A stretch of DNA of 64,000 bases from Neostapfia colusana (GCA_030760725.1 JASWHV010000012.1:33635652-33699651); one strand, 5' to 3'. Positions 34,401-45,609 are shown, counted from the stretch's first letter. The notes: generated by a model from the letters alone, not told the origin. Program-made: numbers and translations.

Positions 34401-34869
34401 TGTAGGTGCTTAATAAGCTAAGGTGATAGGTATTAATTGCGTAGTGCTTTAACCATGAGTTCAACCTCTCCTTGTTCTAGCCATGCATGATATAATTTTC
34501 CCACACTTGCTGAGTACCATTGGTACTCAACCTTGCATATTTGTTGGTTTATATTGATGCTCAGGTCAAGATAATGAGGTGGTGTATAATGACCAAGATT
34601 TTGGACCCGAGGAAGGTTTTTAGGTTCATGGAGACCCCCGGGCAACACCTGTGATGGAGCCCTAAAGAATAATATTCCGCTGCTAGTTTATTTACTTGTG
34701 ATGAAGCATTAGTGTTCATTGAGACATTTGTGATGTAAGACTTATTTATATTCGACACCTGGCTTGTAATAAATGATGCTTCACTATTTGTCATCACATG
34801 TATGAGAAAATGATCCTGGCATACATGTGATATTCACTTGGTTGTTCTTCGGAAAAACCGGGTGTGACA
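31416..34869 (+). repeat. Element A 3' LTR
   Basis: 3454 bp, almost identical to 22152-25602. TATA box at 31839-31846, exon-like segment 33403-33475, hairpin 34511-34529. Ends TGTGACA, followed by the TSD taaac (34870-34874). Confidence 0.95.
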
Positions 34870-37800
34870 TAAACTACAGCAAGTCATTAGCAATCAAGTC
34901 CATCTTCCAATCAGCAACATTTTAACATGTAACTAGCCTGTTCTTTCTACGTCACGGTACAGTGAACAAGTGGTACTCACTGACCGCGAGGGACGGCGAT
35001 TATAATCGATTTACACCTGCAGGGTTACCCGAACAACCCGTCACGTACGCCCGTACTCGATGTTGCCTACAACAACCATCACGGACGCCGTACGCGACTA
35101 ACTTTCACCCGTTATCCAAATGTTGAACCGGTCCAATCGTCCCGAGCAAGAGGTCTCTGCACGCGTACTCAGTGCCGCCAGCCGATTTACACCTCGAGCT
35201 CTCAACCTACCCTCTGAACGACCAGCTATGCCTCAACACCAAGCTACCCGAGTTACATCAGTTTCCCGGTTCCCATATAGCCGGTAGGTCTTCGGTACTG
35301 TTCTAGCTTGTTCAACAGGCCCGCACACAGCTCGGTCCTCAATCGACACAAGTGGAGCTACAGAACACAGGCCCTAAAGTCCTGTTGCCCTTACCCTCCG
35401 CTTGGTCTCATTTTCTTGCCATGTGTTTCATGTGCTATCACTATCCGAGTCGAGTGCCTCTAGCCTATGCTCGCGAGTAGTTCCAACTACTCGACTTGTA
35501 CCGAATCCTACACTATCTTAGCATTGCACTAGCTAACGGGGTTTTGCAATCCTAAACCCAACCCATGGTTTTCTTGGCTATGCAGTTGGGTTTCCAATCA
35601 AGACTCTAATGCAAAGAATCATTGTATTCAAAGATGTGCTCAAAACAATAAATATTTGTAAAAAGGTTAATGCAAACCGGAGCTTGACTTGCTGCTCTTG
35701 GTCGTAGGATAGCTGTTCCTCCGGAGTAACGAAGTCTAGGACTTCGGGTTCCTCCAAGACCTTAGCGACTACATGATAGAAGCAATACATGTATTAATTT
35801 AAATGCAGTTGTATTTACTTTTAATCTTGTGAAGTCTATAACTCTTACTACACAAGCCCAATGACTGTGAAACTTTTACTGTGGCTTGTTTACAACCTAA
35901 ATAGAGACTTGGTCAAGTTTTAGTTGCAGCAAAGCTCATTTGAGCCCTCCACAATTAATTATGTCCTTGACCTTAATTGGAACTCTTAGGGTGCTCTATG
36001 GATTTTCATGAAACAAACTATGACTTTCTGAAAACTAGATTTTCAGAAGGTTCTAATGGAGTTGGTCTCACTTAATTTGAAAGTTCCTAACTAAAGATAT
36101 GAGCTAAACAATTTCAGAGAAAATTCTGAAAATGTTTCTGAACATTTTCTATTTTCTCTGGAACAGTTTCACTAATCACACCATTAGGTGGACTAAATAA
36201 GCTCCAGTGGGTCTGAAATTTTTATGGTAGTTCAGGGATATTTTGGTGAATAACCCAGCAAAATTTCAGGATTTTCCTCCAAAGGATTCTCCAGTTAAAA
36301 TTCCAAACAGTTTAAATTTTGAGGAATTAATTCTGGAGAAATAAGGAATTTCATGAAGTGAAACTTGATTTGCTGGAAAGTACTCAGAGATCTGAATCCA
36401 GCAAAATTTCGTTCACTCAATTTGGAGCTTTCTAGCCAAAGTTATGAGGATTTGAAGTTGGAAGAATTCTGAAAATCGGGGGAAAAGTTTAAACTTGCGG
36501 GTGGGCCCTGGGGACACCCGTCACACGCCGAGGCGACAGCACACCGCGGCCCACAAGGATTTTGCGTGCCAGCACACCCGATCCCGGCCGCAGCCCGATC
36601 CCGATTAAAAATATCGGCCGCTGACAGCTGGGGTTCACCCCTTACTTCAACCTCGCGACGCCCGCGCTCCGCCGCCGAGGGACCTCGCCGGAGAGCTCGC
36701 CGCCGGCTTCTGTACAGCTCCAAACTTCACGATTTTGGCCGCCCCTGCCTATTTTCTCTCGGGGAACAGGATTCTGGGGTCAGCTACTCATGACAATGGC
36801 CGGTGCATGGTCGGCGACGAGCCGCCACCTCGGAAAGACTTCGGCCATGTCGGCTGACTTCCCTAGCACCTCAACTACTCGAGGAACCGGTCGGGAAGCA
36901 TAAGTGGACCTCAGGGAAGGTCAACATGAGCTTGAGGCAGCTCGGGGAAGGCCTGAAGTAGGTCCTCACCGTGCGCCCGATGCCTCCCTTTTGTTCCGCC
37001 GTCGGTAAACCTCGAATTACGCCGGGTACAGAGGTTCTCCGGCCATGGGTTGTGAAGGCAACTTGTGCGTTACCGTGTCTAGTTTGCGTGAGAGTGAATA
37101 GCGGCCCTCTAACCCTTTCTAGAGCACCCGAAGGTCATTCTGCACACAGAAAGGGGAAAACTGGAAATTCGCCGCCGGTGAGCAATCACTCGGGCTGTGG
37201 CTCGGGGGTGAGCAGCACCGGTCACCAGAGCGTCCAAGGGTGCCTTGGCTCGGGCGTGACAACGCCCTGGTTGGGCTGTCCACGGGAGCCCGAGGTGCGG
37301 TGGTTCTAAGTCACCGAATTGATCTTTCGGCATAACCGATTTCAATCGGTCTCAACTGAATTCTAGCAGCGGGGAAGACGGAGGAAGGTCTCTAGTACCT
37401 TGCCGTGGCTCTGGAGGGGACAGAGGAAGCTGTGATCGGCGCTCTCCGATCGATTCCGAGCAGTGGAAAGTGTTGGCCGGCGCTGAGTTCTTGCGGGGGA
37501 AAAACGGGTGATGCTTCGGCCGAGGAGGGGGGGCGCCTTAAGAAGGCTCTGTGCCGCCTCATGTCCGCGCATGGGCAAGCAGCTGCTGGCGCGGCGGCTC
37601 CCCTCGGTGGCGATCGCAGCGGCGGCTCGGTTAACCGAGTGAGAAAGTCTCAGTCGGTTTGAATTGGAGTAGTGGCTGACATGTGGGTCCCACTTCCAGT
37701 TTTAACCTCTGAAATTTACTCCTAATCACTGTTGTAAACAGTGAGCCCCATAATACCCCTGGTGATTCAAATTATTCACCCATGAGCCATTTGAATTGAT

Positions 37801-38299
37801 TAGAATTCAAATTGGGTTTGGTTTGAATGAATTTCAGCACAAGTTCAGTTTGAAATTCAAATAAAGTTTGAATTTGCCCTACTTAGCTCATGTCAAGATT
37901 AACTCCAAATGGAGTGAAAATTGGTGTGTGAGCTCACAAAAATGTGCTGAATAAGAATATGCCTCCCACTTTTAAATTCATGGGATAAAAACAGTTTGAA
38001 TTTGAATGTGATTTCAAACTGCCCTCTTTCTAACTATACCCAAAATGACCTCAAAAAGGTTTTGAATTTGGGTGAAACTTGGCATGGACATCCTTATCAA
38101 TGTGTAGGAGTTTTCATATGTCCAGCCCACCTATATCACACGTGGAAAATACCACTTTTGCAATGTGTGAGTTTGTTCTCTAATGAGCATGTTGATGGTG
38201 GTTACTTGCTCTTCATTTGTGTTCATCATCTTTCCTCAAATGAGGTGTGTGTGTGGTGATGAACACTTCAATTATGTGTCAAAAACTGAGGCCCTTACA
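34870..38299 (-). repeat. Element B 3' LTR, main part
   Basis: Continues 21555-22151 after removal of A (first five bases are the A target copy) and matches 46207-49655. On the minus strand it begins TGTAAGGGCCTCAG at 38299. Relative to the other LTR it lacks about 18 bp near 37128. The ORFs seen within are LTR shadows, except that the segment near 35790-35680 (minus) matches the exon-like Gln/Glu-rich segment of the other LTRs. Confidence 0.92.
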
Positions 38300-38314
38300 T
38301 TCCTCCCCCTTAAA
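38300..38314 (-). promoter_or_regulatory. Polypurine tract of element B
   Basis: Minus-strand TTTAAGGGGGAGGAA immediately before the 3' LTR start. Confidence 0.85.
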
Positions 38315-38367
38315 GGAATCTCGTCCCTAGATTATAAGGTGAAAATGAGAGAGAGGACGGTGGAAAA

Positions 38368-41300
38368 TTACCGGATATGTGACGTGAAAAAGTCGGGGTA
38401 GTTAGCGCGAAGGAATCCTTCGCTCTCCCATGTCGCGTCGTCCATGGAGTGATTACTCCATAGAATCTTGTAGAACCACAATGTACGGTTGCGTGTGGTT
38501 CGGGCCTTTTCATCGATAATCTGCACCGGTTCCTCCCGATAGGTGAGATCCGGTTGCAGTTCTTCAATATCCTCCAGCTGAACGGTAGTTGATAGCTTAA
38601 GACACTTCCTCAGCTGGGAAATGTGAAAGACGTCGTGCACACTGGAAAGTGCTTCTGGTAACTTCAGCCGGTATGCCACCAATCCACATCTTTCAGTAAT
38701 CTGGAATGGACCGATGAATCGGGGTGCTAACTTTCCTCTCACCCCAAATCTGTTTACGCCCTTCATTGGAGACACCCGTAGATATACGTGATCTCCAACT
38801 TCGAATTGTAATGGGCGCCTCCTCCGGTCTGCATACTGTTTCTGACGGGATTGAGCGGCTTTCAGGTTCGCTTGAATCAGTCGAACCTTTTCTTCCGCGT
38901 TGTTGACAAGGTCAATCCCGAAGGTAACCCTTTCGCCAGACTCACACCAATTCAATGGTGTGCGGCATTTTCTCCCGTATAGCGCCTCGTAGGGCGCCAT
39001 CTTGATGCTGGCTTGGTACCCATTGTTGTACGAGAACTCGGCTAACAGCAAGTGATCATCCCAATTCTTGTCGTGGTTGATAGCGCAAGCTCGTAGCATG
39101 TCTTCTAGAATCTGATTTACCCGCTCGGTTTGCCCATCCGTCTGCGGGTGGTATGCTGAACTATGGATCAGCTTCATCCCTAAGGCAGCGTGTAGCTGCT
39201 CCCAAAAACGGGACACAAATAAAGTGCCCCGATCCGATATGATGGTACGGGGTACGCAGTACAAGCATAGGATCCGTGAGATGTACAGTTCAGCGTACTT
39301 CTTGGCGTTGTAGTTGGTGTTGACCGGGATGAAATAGGCGACTTTGGTGAGCCGATCGACGATCACCCACACAGAATCATGCTTTTGAAGAGTTATGGGT
39401 AAACCGATGATGAAGTCCATGCTCACATCCTCCCATTTCCAGGCAGGAATGCCCAGTGGTTGCAGCAGTCCCGGTTTCCGCATGTGGTCTGCCTTCACCC
39501 TTTGACATGTATCACACTCGGACACGTATTTTGCAGTCTCTCGCTTCATCCGTGTCCACCAAAACTTGCTTCTGAGTTCTTGATACATCTTGTTGCTGCC
39601 GGGGTGAATAGAGAACTTTGACAAGTGAGCCTCATCAAAGATTTTCTTTCGTAATTCTGGGTTACGGGGTACGACGATCCGGTCCTTGAACCATAGGACG
39701 CCGTCTCCATCCTTCCGGAAACATTTCAGCTCCCCACTGTCTACACGTCTCCGCAAATGTGACATGCCCTTGTCATTCTTCTGGGCTGCCGCTATCTCTT
39801 CACGGATGGTGGGGATCAAAGCTAGGTTGTAGAGAGCTCCGTGTGGAATCACATGTAGTGGTGGTTCGCTCTCTTCCAACGGTGTGATGGTCAGATTATT
39901 GACGTGTGACTTGCGGCTCAGCGCATCTGCCACTACGTTTGCCTTGCCCGGATGATAATGGATCTCTATTTCGTAATCCTTTATCAGTTCTAACCATCTT
40001 CGTTGTCTCATGTTCAGCTCTTTCTGAGTGAATATATACTTGAGGCTTTGGTGGTCGGTATATAAATGTACGAGGTTACCGAGTAGGTAGTGCCTCCACA
40101 TTTTCAGTGCAAGTACCATGGCAGCGAGCTCCAAGTCGTGGGTTGAATAGTTCTGCTCATGGTTTCTAAGCTGCCGTGATCCATACGCGACCACCCTTCG
40201 GTCTTGCATCAGCACACATCCGAGCCCAATGCCGGATGCATCGCAGTACACATCGAACGGTTTTGTTGTGTCTGGCTGCGCCAAAACCGGTGCTGATGTC
40301 AGGTGCTTGACTAAAGCCTTGAATGCTGCTTCACATGCTGGACTCCAAACATATTTGGTAGCCTTCTTCAGCAGCTCTGTCATTGGCTTGGCAATCTTCG
40401 AGAAGTTCGGAATGAACCTCCGATAATATCCCGCTAGCCCGAGGAAACAACGTACCTCGTGAACAGTTCTCGGGGATTTCCAATTCAGCACTTGAGTGAT
40501 CTTGCTCGGGTCTACAGCGATACCCTCCGCTGAGATGATATGCCCGAGGAAAGGCACTTGTGATATCCAGAATTCGCATTTGCTGAATTTTGCGTATAAC
40601 TTGTGATCCCGCAACCGTTGCAAGACTATACGCAGATTCTTCTTGTGATCTTCCTCCGACTTGGAATATACCAGGATGTCGTCGATGAAGACCACGACAA
40701 ACTTGTCCAGCTCCGGCATGAATACCGAGTTCATTAAGTACATGAAGTGAGCTGGAGCATTGGTGAGGCCGAAGGACATGACCATGTACTCATAAAGTCC
40801 GTACCTCGTCGAGAAAGCTGTCTTTGGAATGTGCTCCGCCCTTATCTTAATCTGATGGTACCCGGATCTTAAGTCCATCTTGGAAAAGATCTTTGCTTCG
40901 ACCAACTGATCAAACAACATGTCGATCCGTGGCAACGGGTACTTGTTCTTGATGGTTACGGCATTTAATGGACGATAGTCCATGCAAAGCCGTAATGGCT
41001 CATCCTTCTTCTTCACAAACAATGCCGAACAGCCCCATGGCGAGGAGCTCGGCCTAATAAAACCCTTCTCCAGAAGGTCCGTGAGCTGAGTCTTCAGTTC
41101 AGCCAATTCCTTGGGCGCCATCTTGTACGACCTTCGGGATATTGGCATGGTTCCCGGTGCAAGTTCAATCTTGAACTCCACCTCTCTATCAGGCGGCATC
41201 CCCGGCAAATCGTCCGGGAATACATCAGGGAACTCTCGGACTACTGGAATATCTTCCAATCTGATAGTTGTGGACTGATAGAAACTTGGAAGTTTTATTT

Positions 41301-42891
41301 CTGGACTGTCCAGAAATAATGAGTGAGACTCGTGCACTTCTGAGTTCAAGTGTACGACTCGGAGGACGGTGTCTAAAACAGCGCTGTGGCGGGTTAACCA
41401 CGACATCCCTAGGATGACATCGACCTTTTGTCCCTTTAAGATTATGAGAGACGTAGGGTAAACTCTACCCTCTAAGCACAATGGTGCTTTTGGGACCATC
41501 ATGCTTGCTGAAATTTTCCCACCCGGTGAACAAATCACATAAGGACTATCGGTGGGTAGTATTTGCAAGCTATGTTTATCAATGAAATCTTGGCTAATGA
41601 AACTATGCATGGCGCCTAAATCAAATAGTACTATAGCGGGATGCTGGTGGAGTTGGAACATACCCGCAAGGATTGGCTCGCCCTCCGGCACGTCCTCTAT
41701 GGCAAGCTGGTGGACAGTGCCTAGTAGGGTTCCGGGGTTGATTCCTCCCCGGAAATTGTGGTGCGACTCCGCCGCCTTGCCTCTCCGGGCAACTGCTCGT
41801 GAAGTGTCCTGGACGACCACACTTGTAACATGTGGCCGCTGCTGGTGTAGTGCTCGGGGGACGAAAGCCCGGCATGCGTTGCTGAGGTGCATACGCACGC
41901 GGCATCGCCCGCTGCTGCTGTTGTTGTGGAGGTGGTACTGGCAGTGCTGGCCTGAATGCCGGTGAAGAGTACGGCCGACTGCGGAACGGCATCGACCGCT
42001 GTGGTAGCTGCCAGTGTGGACCTGATGGTGGCGATTCACCATCCGATACTTCTGAGAAGGACCGCCTCCTTCTCCGCTGCTTTGCGGCGCGCTTCGCTTT
42101 CGCTCTGCCGCCGCCAACTCCTTGCCAGAGTCCTCCTGAACAATCGCAGCATCAATGATGTCGTTGAGGCTGCTGCGATTGAACATCGCCAACTTGTCCT
42201 TCAGGAGCGGGTTAAGCCCCTGGTAAAAATGGTCCCGCCGCTTCTCGTCCGTATCTGCGTGATACAACGCATAGATCACGAGATCGTTGAACGCTCTGGA
42301 GTATTCCAGCGCGTTTCTGCTCCCTTGTTGCAGGTGTAAGAATTCCTGCGTCTTCCTCTTCACTAAACCTGGTGGTATATGATAGGCCCTGAAGGCCGTC
42401 CGGAACTCCGTCCAGGTCATCACTCGGTCGGTGGGCTGTAAAGCATAGAAGTTGGCCCACCACGCGCTCGCGGATCCTTGGAGCTGCTGGACCGCGAACT
42501 GAGTCTTGCGCTGCTCGCTTATCTGGAGCAGCCCGAACTTCATCTCTATGGCGCAGAGCCAGTTGTCCGCGTCAAGTGGTTCATCCGCCCTTGAGAATAC
42601 AGGGGGATGAGTCGCCAGGAAGTCGGAGTAGGAGCTCTGTTGGCGCTCCTCACGGTCTTGACGTCTCTCCGGGCGAGACGTATTGGCGATGAGAGTCTGC
42701 AGCAACTCCGTGTGCTGCTGATGTGAACCCGCCATTGCCGCGACGATGTCGGCCAATGTAACCGTTGGCAGTGGTGGTGGCGGTGTTTGCTGTTGCTGTT
42801 GCTGTCCCGAGGAGTCCTCAGGAGGTGGTTGGGAGGTCTCTCCCCCTTGACTAGTACTCCCAACGTCCGGGTTGGCACGAGTACGCGTCAT
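38368..42891 (-). CDS. gag-pol: Element B Gag-Pol polyprotein with a frame-shifted zinc-knuckle segment
   Basis: An open frame from 42921 to 38368; I take the second ATG (42891), because it follows tttgaatttcag, a 3' splice-site-like sequence. Gag capsid-like domain: DNWLCAIEMKFGLLQ, SASAWWANF, AYHIPPGL. Between about 42040 and 41740 the protein is unlike any Gag (His/Arg/Ser-rich), while another frame of the same DNA reads the expected Pro/Gln-rich linker and zinc knuckle CYKCGRPGHFTSSC (about 41830-41789): two compensating indels left the frame open but lost the knuckle. Protease reads DLGAMHSF instead of DSGATHSF. RT (VFIDDI), RNase H (YCDAS, HDLELAAM, YTDHQSL), integrase finger and DDE residues (SMDFIIG, SDRGTLF, TDGQTERVN), GPF module and a C-terminal chromodomain-like region (KILW, DATWE) follow. 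Probably inactive despite its length. Confidence 0.9.
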   Translation of the reverse strand: MTRTRANPDVGSTSQGGETSQPPPEDSSGQQQQQQTPPPPLPTVTLADIVAAMAGSHQQHTELLQTLIANTSRPERRQDREERQQSSYSDFLATHPPVFSRADEPLDADNWLCAIEMKFGLLQISEQRKTQFAVQQLQGSASAWWANFYALQPTDRVMTWTEFRTAFRAYHIPPGLVKRKTQEFLHLQQGSRNALEYSRAFNDLVIYALYHADTDEKRRDHFYQGLNPLLKDKLAMFNRSSLNDIIDAAIVQEDSGKELAAAERKRSAPQSSGEGGGPSQKYRMVNRHHQVHTGSYHSGRCRSAVGRTLHRHSGQHCQYHLHNNSSSGRCRVRMHLSNACRAFVPRALHQQRPHVTSVVVQDTSRAVARRGKAAESHHNFRGGINPGTLLGTVHQLAIEDVPEGEPILAGMFQLHQHPAIVLFDLGAMHSFISQDFIDKHSLQILPTDSPYVICSPGGKISASMMVPKAPLCLEGRVYPTSLIILKGQKVDVILGMSWLTRHSAVLDTVLRVVHLNSEVHESHSLFLDSPEIKLPSFYQSTTIRLEDIPVVREFPDVFPDDLPGMPPDREVEFKIELAPGTMPISRRSYKMAPKELAELKTQLTDLLEKGFIRPSSSPWGCSALFVKKKDEPLRLCMDYRPLNAVTIKNKYPLPRIDMLFDQLVEAKIFSKMDLRSGYHQIKIRAEHIPKTAFSTRYGLYEYMVMSFGLTNAPAHFMYLMNSVFMPELDKFVVVFIDDILVYSKSEEDHKKNLRIVLQRLRDHKLYAKFSKCEFWISQVPFLGHIISAEGIAVDPSKITQVLNWKSPRTVHEVRCFLGLAGYYRRFIPNFSKIAKPMTELLKKATKYVWSPACEAAFKALVKHLTSAPVLAQPDTTKPFDVYCDASGIGLGCVLMQDRRVVAYGSRQLRNHEQNYSTHDLELAAMVLALKMWRHYLLGNLVHLYTDHQSLKYIFTQKELNMRQRRWLELIKDYEIEIHYHPGKANVVADALSRKSHVNNLTITPLEESEPPLHVIPHGALYNLALIPTIREEIAAAQKNDKGMSHLRRRVDSGELKCFRKDGDGVLWFKDRIVVPRNPELRKKIFDEAHLSKFSIHPGSNKMYQELRSKFWWTRMKRETAKYVSECDTCQRVKADHMRKPGLLQPLGIPAWKWEDVSMDFIIGLPITLQKHDSVWVIVDRLTKVAYFIPVNTNYNAKKYAELYISRILCLYCVPRTIISDRGTLFVSRFWEQLHAALGMKLIHSSAYHPQTDGQTERVNQILEDMLRACAINHDKNWDDHLLLAEFSYNNGYQASIKMAPYEALYGRKCRTPLNWCESGERVTFGIDLVNNAEEKVRLIQANLKAAQSRQKQYADRRRRPLQFEVGDHVYLRVSPMKGVNRFGVRGKLAPRFIGPFQITERCGLVAYRLKLPEALSSVHDVFHISQLRKCLKLSTTVQLEDIEELQPDLTYREEPVQIIDEKARTTRNRTLWFYKILWSNHSMDDATWESEGFLRANYPDFFTSHIR

Positions 42892-43165
42892 TCTGAAATT
42901 CAAAACAGCAGCAATTAGCACATGTCTTACTTAAAAATTTCCATATGCAACAGTAGGTATTGAAGTGACACATGAATAATTTGCACAACATTCACATATA
43001 TTGATAAAGCATAAACTTTATACAAGATACACTATTCTCGGGTCTCCGAGAAGTCGTGCTCATGTCGTCACTACCTATACATACGCTACTATCTACACGA
43101 CATGTCACCGATTACAAAAGTTGGGTTACGCTACCCTGGCTGCCCTACATGGCAACTGTAACCCC

Positions 43166-44110
43166 CTACTCGGAGTAGAACTCGACCTCCTGTGGGTCGT
43201 CCTCCTCCGGTACCTCTGCTGGTGGCTCGGGATCTACCACCTCTTCTCCCATCCCGGGTTCTCCCATTGCTGGAAGACCCAAGACCACCTGTATGCCCAA
43301 TACCGGAGGTACGAGGTCCTGCAAAGCATGCAACTCGTCCATAGCCTGGTTGTAATCTTCTTCCCAGCCTTGCCCTTCCTCAATCGCGTCGTCTCGCTCT
43401 TGAGCAAGGTCCTCGTTCTGCTGGGTCAGATTCTGTACCAGTTCTTGCAATGCCGCGATGTCAACACAGCTCTTTTTCCTTGCCTTCTTCAGACGACGCA
43501 ACTGATTGTGTTGTTCATTCAGTTGCTTGATCGTCGGAAGGAGCACATTACGGAGTGCGCTGTGAGCACTCTCGAAATGATCTCCACGGCTTGTGCTCTC
43601 CTTGATCTTTGTGGCGAGATGCTCCGTATGAACAGCTTGGCTGTCCATCACGGCGTTTCCTGCCCTCATCTGGAGGCTGAGATTTGCCTCCGCGGGGTTG
43701 TACCTTGGGCAACTCGGATCTGTTGCCTCCCGGTACCTCTCTTCCCACACATGCTGAGCCCGTCCCTCCACCGGAACGAGCGCATATGGAGTGCCCTCCA
43801 TAGCCTGCACGTGTAGTTGGCAGAAACGTGACATGGTGTCACGGGCTGCCACTTGCCACATCCCTTCCGGTTGTCTTCCTCTCACCGTGACGGTGAACGG
43901 CACCCAACCAGGTGGCGTAGGTCCTGCAGGGACTTCGACATGGATCGTACACGTCTTGTTCCCCTCTTCGCCTTCTTCCTTGGCGAAGTACTGCGGCATC
44001 TGGTTGTACCCGAAATATTGGAGCATTTGCCACAATGCTTTCGGGTAGCCGCTACGATGAGAACAGTGGGAAACCACCCACCCGTTCTCCAACTGTTTAT
44101 CTGTTGTCAT
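43166..44110 (-). CDS. Upstream ORF of element B, 314 codons, unknown function
   Basis: Lies between PBS and gag like the extra ORF of A and C, but with no clear sequence similarity to it and no H3-like TARKSTGG. Layout is comparable: N-terminal globular part (about residues 1-150, with WQMLQYFGY), a Leu/Gln/Glu-rich coiled coil (about 180-265) and a very acidic C-terminal tail. The ATG directly follows atatatttttacag, again 3' splice-site-like. Intact although gag has indels. I do not recognise a known domain. It could be a diverged version of the same accessory protein or an independent acquisition. Confidence 0.7.
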   Translation of the reverse strand: MTTDKQLENGWVVSHCSHRSGYPKALWQMLQYFGYNQMPQYFAKEEGEEGNKTCTIHVEVPAGPTPPGWVPFTVTVRGRQPEGMWQVAARDTMSRFCQLHVQAMEGTPYALVPVEGRAQHVWEERYREATDPSCPRYNPAEANLSLQMRAGNAVMDSQAVHTEHLATKIKESTSRGDHFESAHSALRNVLLPTIKQLNEQHNQLRRLKKARKKSCVDIAALQELVQNLTQQNEDLAQERDDAIEEGQGWEEDYNQAMDELHALQDLVPPVLGIQVVLGLPAMGEPGMGEEVVDPEPPAEVPEEDDPQEVEFYSE

Positions 44111-45593
44111 CTGTAAAAATATATTTGAGAAATGTCAAATATTAATTTAAACATTAAACCAATGAGTTATAACATGGGACATGTCATTGAACCCATAAAG
44201 CTTGGAAACATAGTTCAAATTTTTAAACAAATTCGACTGCTGATCTGCTGTTCCCATGACAGCCCTGACCAGTTTCCATTTCAACCTGATTTAGGCCATG
44301 TTGAATGCAAAACCAATTCTGGAGCCCAACATCAACCTTAAAGCTAACTTTTATAGCTTTCCAGAAAGTATTTGCTTGGCCTAAGATCTGTCCTGGTTCA
44401 AAAGTTATGAGATGTCAAAGTTAACAGAATTTCTTGAGAAAATTGGACAGCACCTCCCTGCTTTAGGTACTGATTCGATCCAAGAACCCCAGTTAATTCT
44501 GTTTCTAATCTGACAAAACTTTCTGTTACAAAGTTGTAACCCATCTCATAAGCTTTCCAGAACTACCTCATTTTCTATTTTTGTATTTTTAAGCAGGAAG
44601 TTATGCTTAATTTACAGAGAGTTTACAGAGAGTGTTTGCTCTGCCCTGTTTTCTGGACAGTCTCAACTCTACTGCATTTTTCGATTGGTTAAGGGATGAA
44701 ACACCTCTGGACCTCAACATAAAAGTTGTGAAGATCTTCCAAAGCTTTCCAGAAATGTATCATATGACCCCAACCTCGAAAGAACTCAACCTCTAACCTC
44801 TGATTAACTTCAGCCTTGATTCAGCTGAAAACAGAGTGCTCTGTCCTTAACAACCTATAAGTTGAAAACTTGTTAACCTTGAATATCCTGTCCAAGGGGA
44901 GGAGTTACATCAAGTTTTACTACTTTAGATCAAAACCTTCAAGTTTTAAATGAAGTTTTTCATTTAGTGGGGTGTGACGTCGATACGTCACTAGAGCATG
45001 TCGGTACTACGTCCTCACAAAGAAAAACCTATACCGGATTAGCCGGCTTCGTTAATTCAGTGGCACTAAACGTCACTCGCACACGAATGCTACACGTCTA
45101 CCGTTTCGTGGTCAGGCTACCTGCATAAACTCAAACAATCATCAGACTCGGCTGCACACCGAGCCCGGAATCCGTACAGTTCGTACACCCGGCCGTCATC
45201 ACTCGCCCGGATGTTCTCAAGCCAAACACGCCTTGAGTTACGTGTACACGTTTCAGACCACGTGACGGGGTCTCCCAAATTGCACCACGCACGCCAGGGA
45301 CAGACGTTTCTCGAATACCCCAAACAACATGAAGAGTCGTAGAGGATATCAAAGCGGGTCGGGTTACCTGCCACCCGTGGGGCTCCACCCTTCAGCTTGT
45401 GCGCACTATTGGACAGCGCTTACGTGTACCCCCCAAGACATAAACGTCCCAAGATACACGATTTTCCGACATAAACAAATAAGTTAATATGCCACTTTCT
45501 ATATGCTAATAACATCCTTATACGGGCTACTAACTCGTTCCTCACTAGATTTTTGAAAAAGATGACCTTTGTACTATGTTAAACCTCGAGCGA
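44111..45593 (-). other. Element B leader between PBS and upstream ORF
   Basis: About 1.5 kb without a convincing gene; two overlapping 85-codon frames at 45388-45117 have no recognisable content. A small direct duplication (tttacagagag twice) lies near 44616-44631. Confidence 0.5.
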
Positions 45594-45605
45594 GCTCTGA
45601 TACCA
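45594..45605 (-). promoter_or_regulatory. Primer binding site of element B (initiator Met tRNA)
   Basis: Minus-strand TGGTATCAGAGC, four bases from the LTR end. Confidence 0.9.
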
Positions 45606-45609
45606 ATGC

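Larger units (their letters stand above)
22152..34869 (+). mobile_element. Element A: young, apparently intact Tekay-type chromovirus
   Basis: TSD taaac at 22147-22151 and 34870-34874. 5' LTR 22152-25602 (3451 bp), PBS 25607, upstream ORF 25819-26598, gag-pol 26901-31370, PPT about 31400-31415, 3' LTR 31416-34869 (3454 bp). By eye the LTRs differ at about four bases (for example cacgcc/cgcgcc, tttttggggc/tttttcgggc, cataaaa/cacaaaa, aagatga/aaggtga) and two short indels (one TA unit, one G). At the usual grass rate of 1.3e-8 per site per year that is on the order of 50,000 years. Both ORFs are open, so A could still be autonomous. Confidence 0.95.

Noticed and set aside
36442..36793. Arg/Ala-rich frames in the B LTRs (also 47775-48341)
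   Set aside because: Present in both LTRs only because the LTRs are duplicates; the GC-rich promoter region opens frames by chance.
42889..42921. First ATG of the B gag-pol frame at 42921 as the start
   Set aside because: The second ATG (42891) directly follows a splice-acceptor-like tttcag and matches the layout in A and C; the ten extra residues are read through that acceptor.
45117..45388. Two 85-codon minus-strand ORFs in the B leader
   Set aside because: They overlap each other in different frames, have no homologue here, and lack a recognisable motif.
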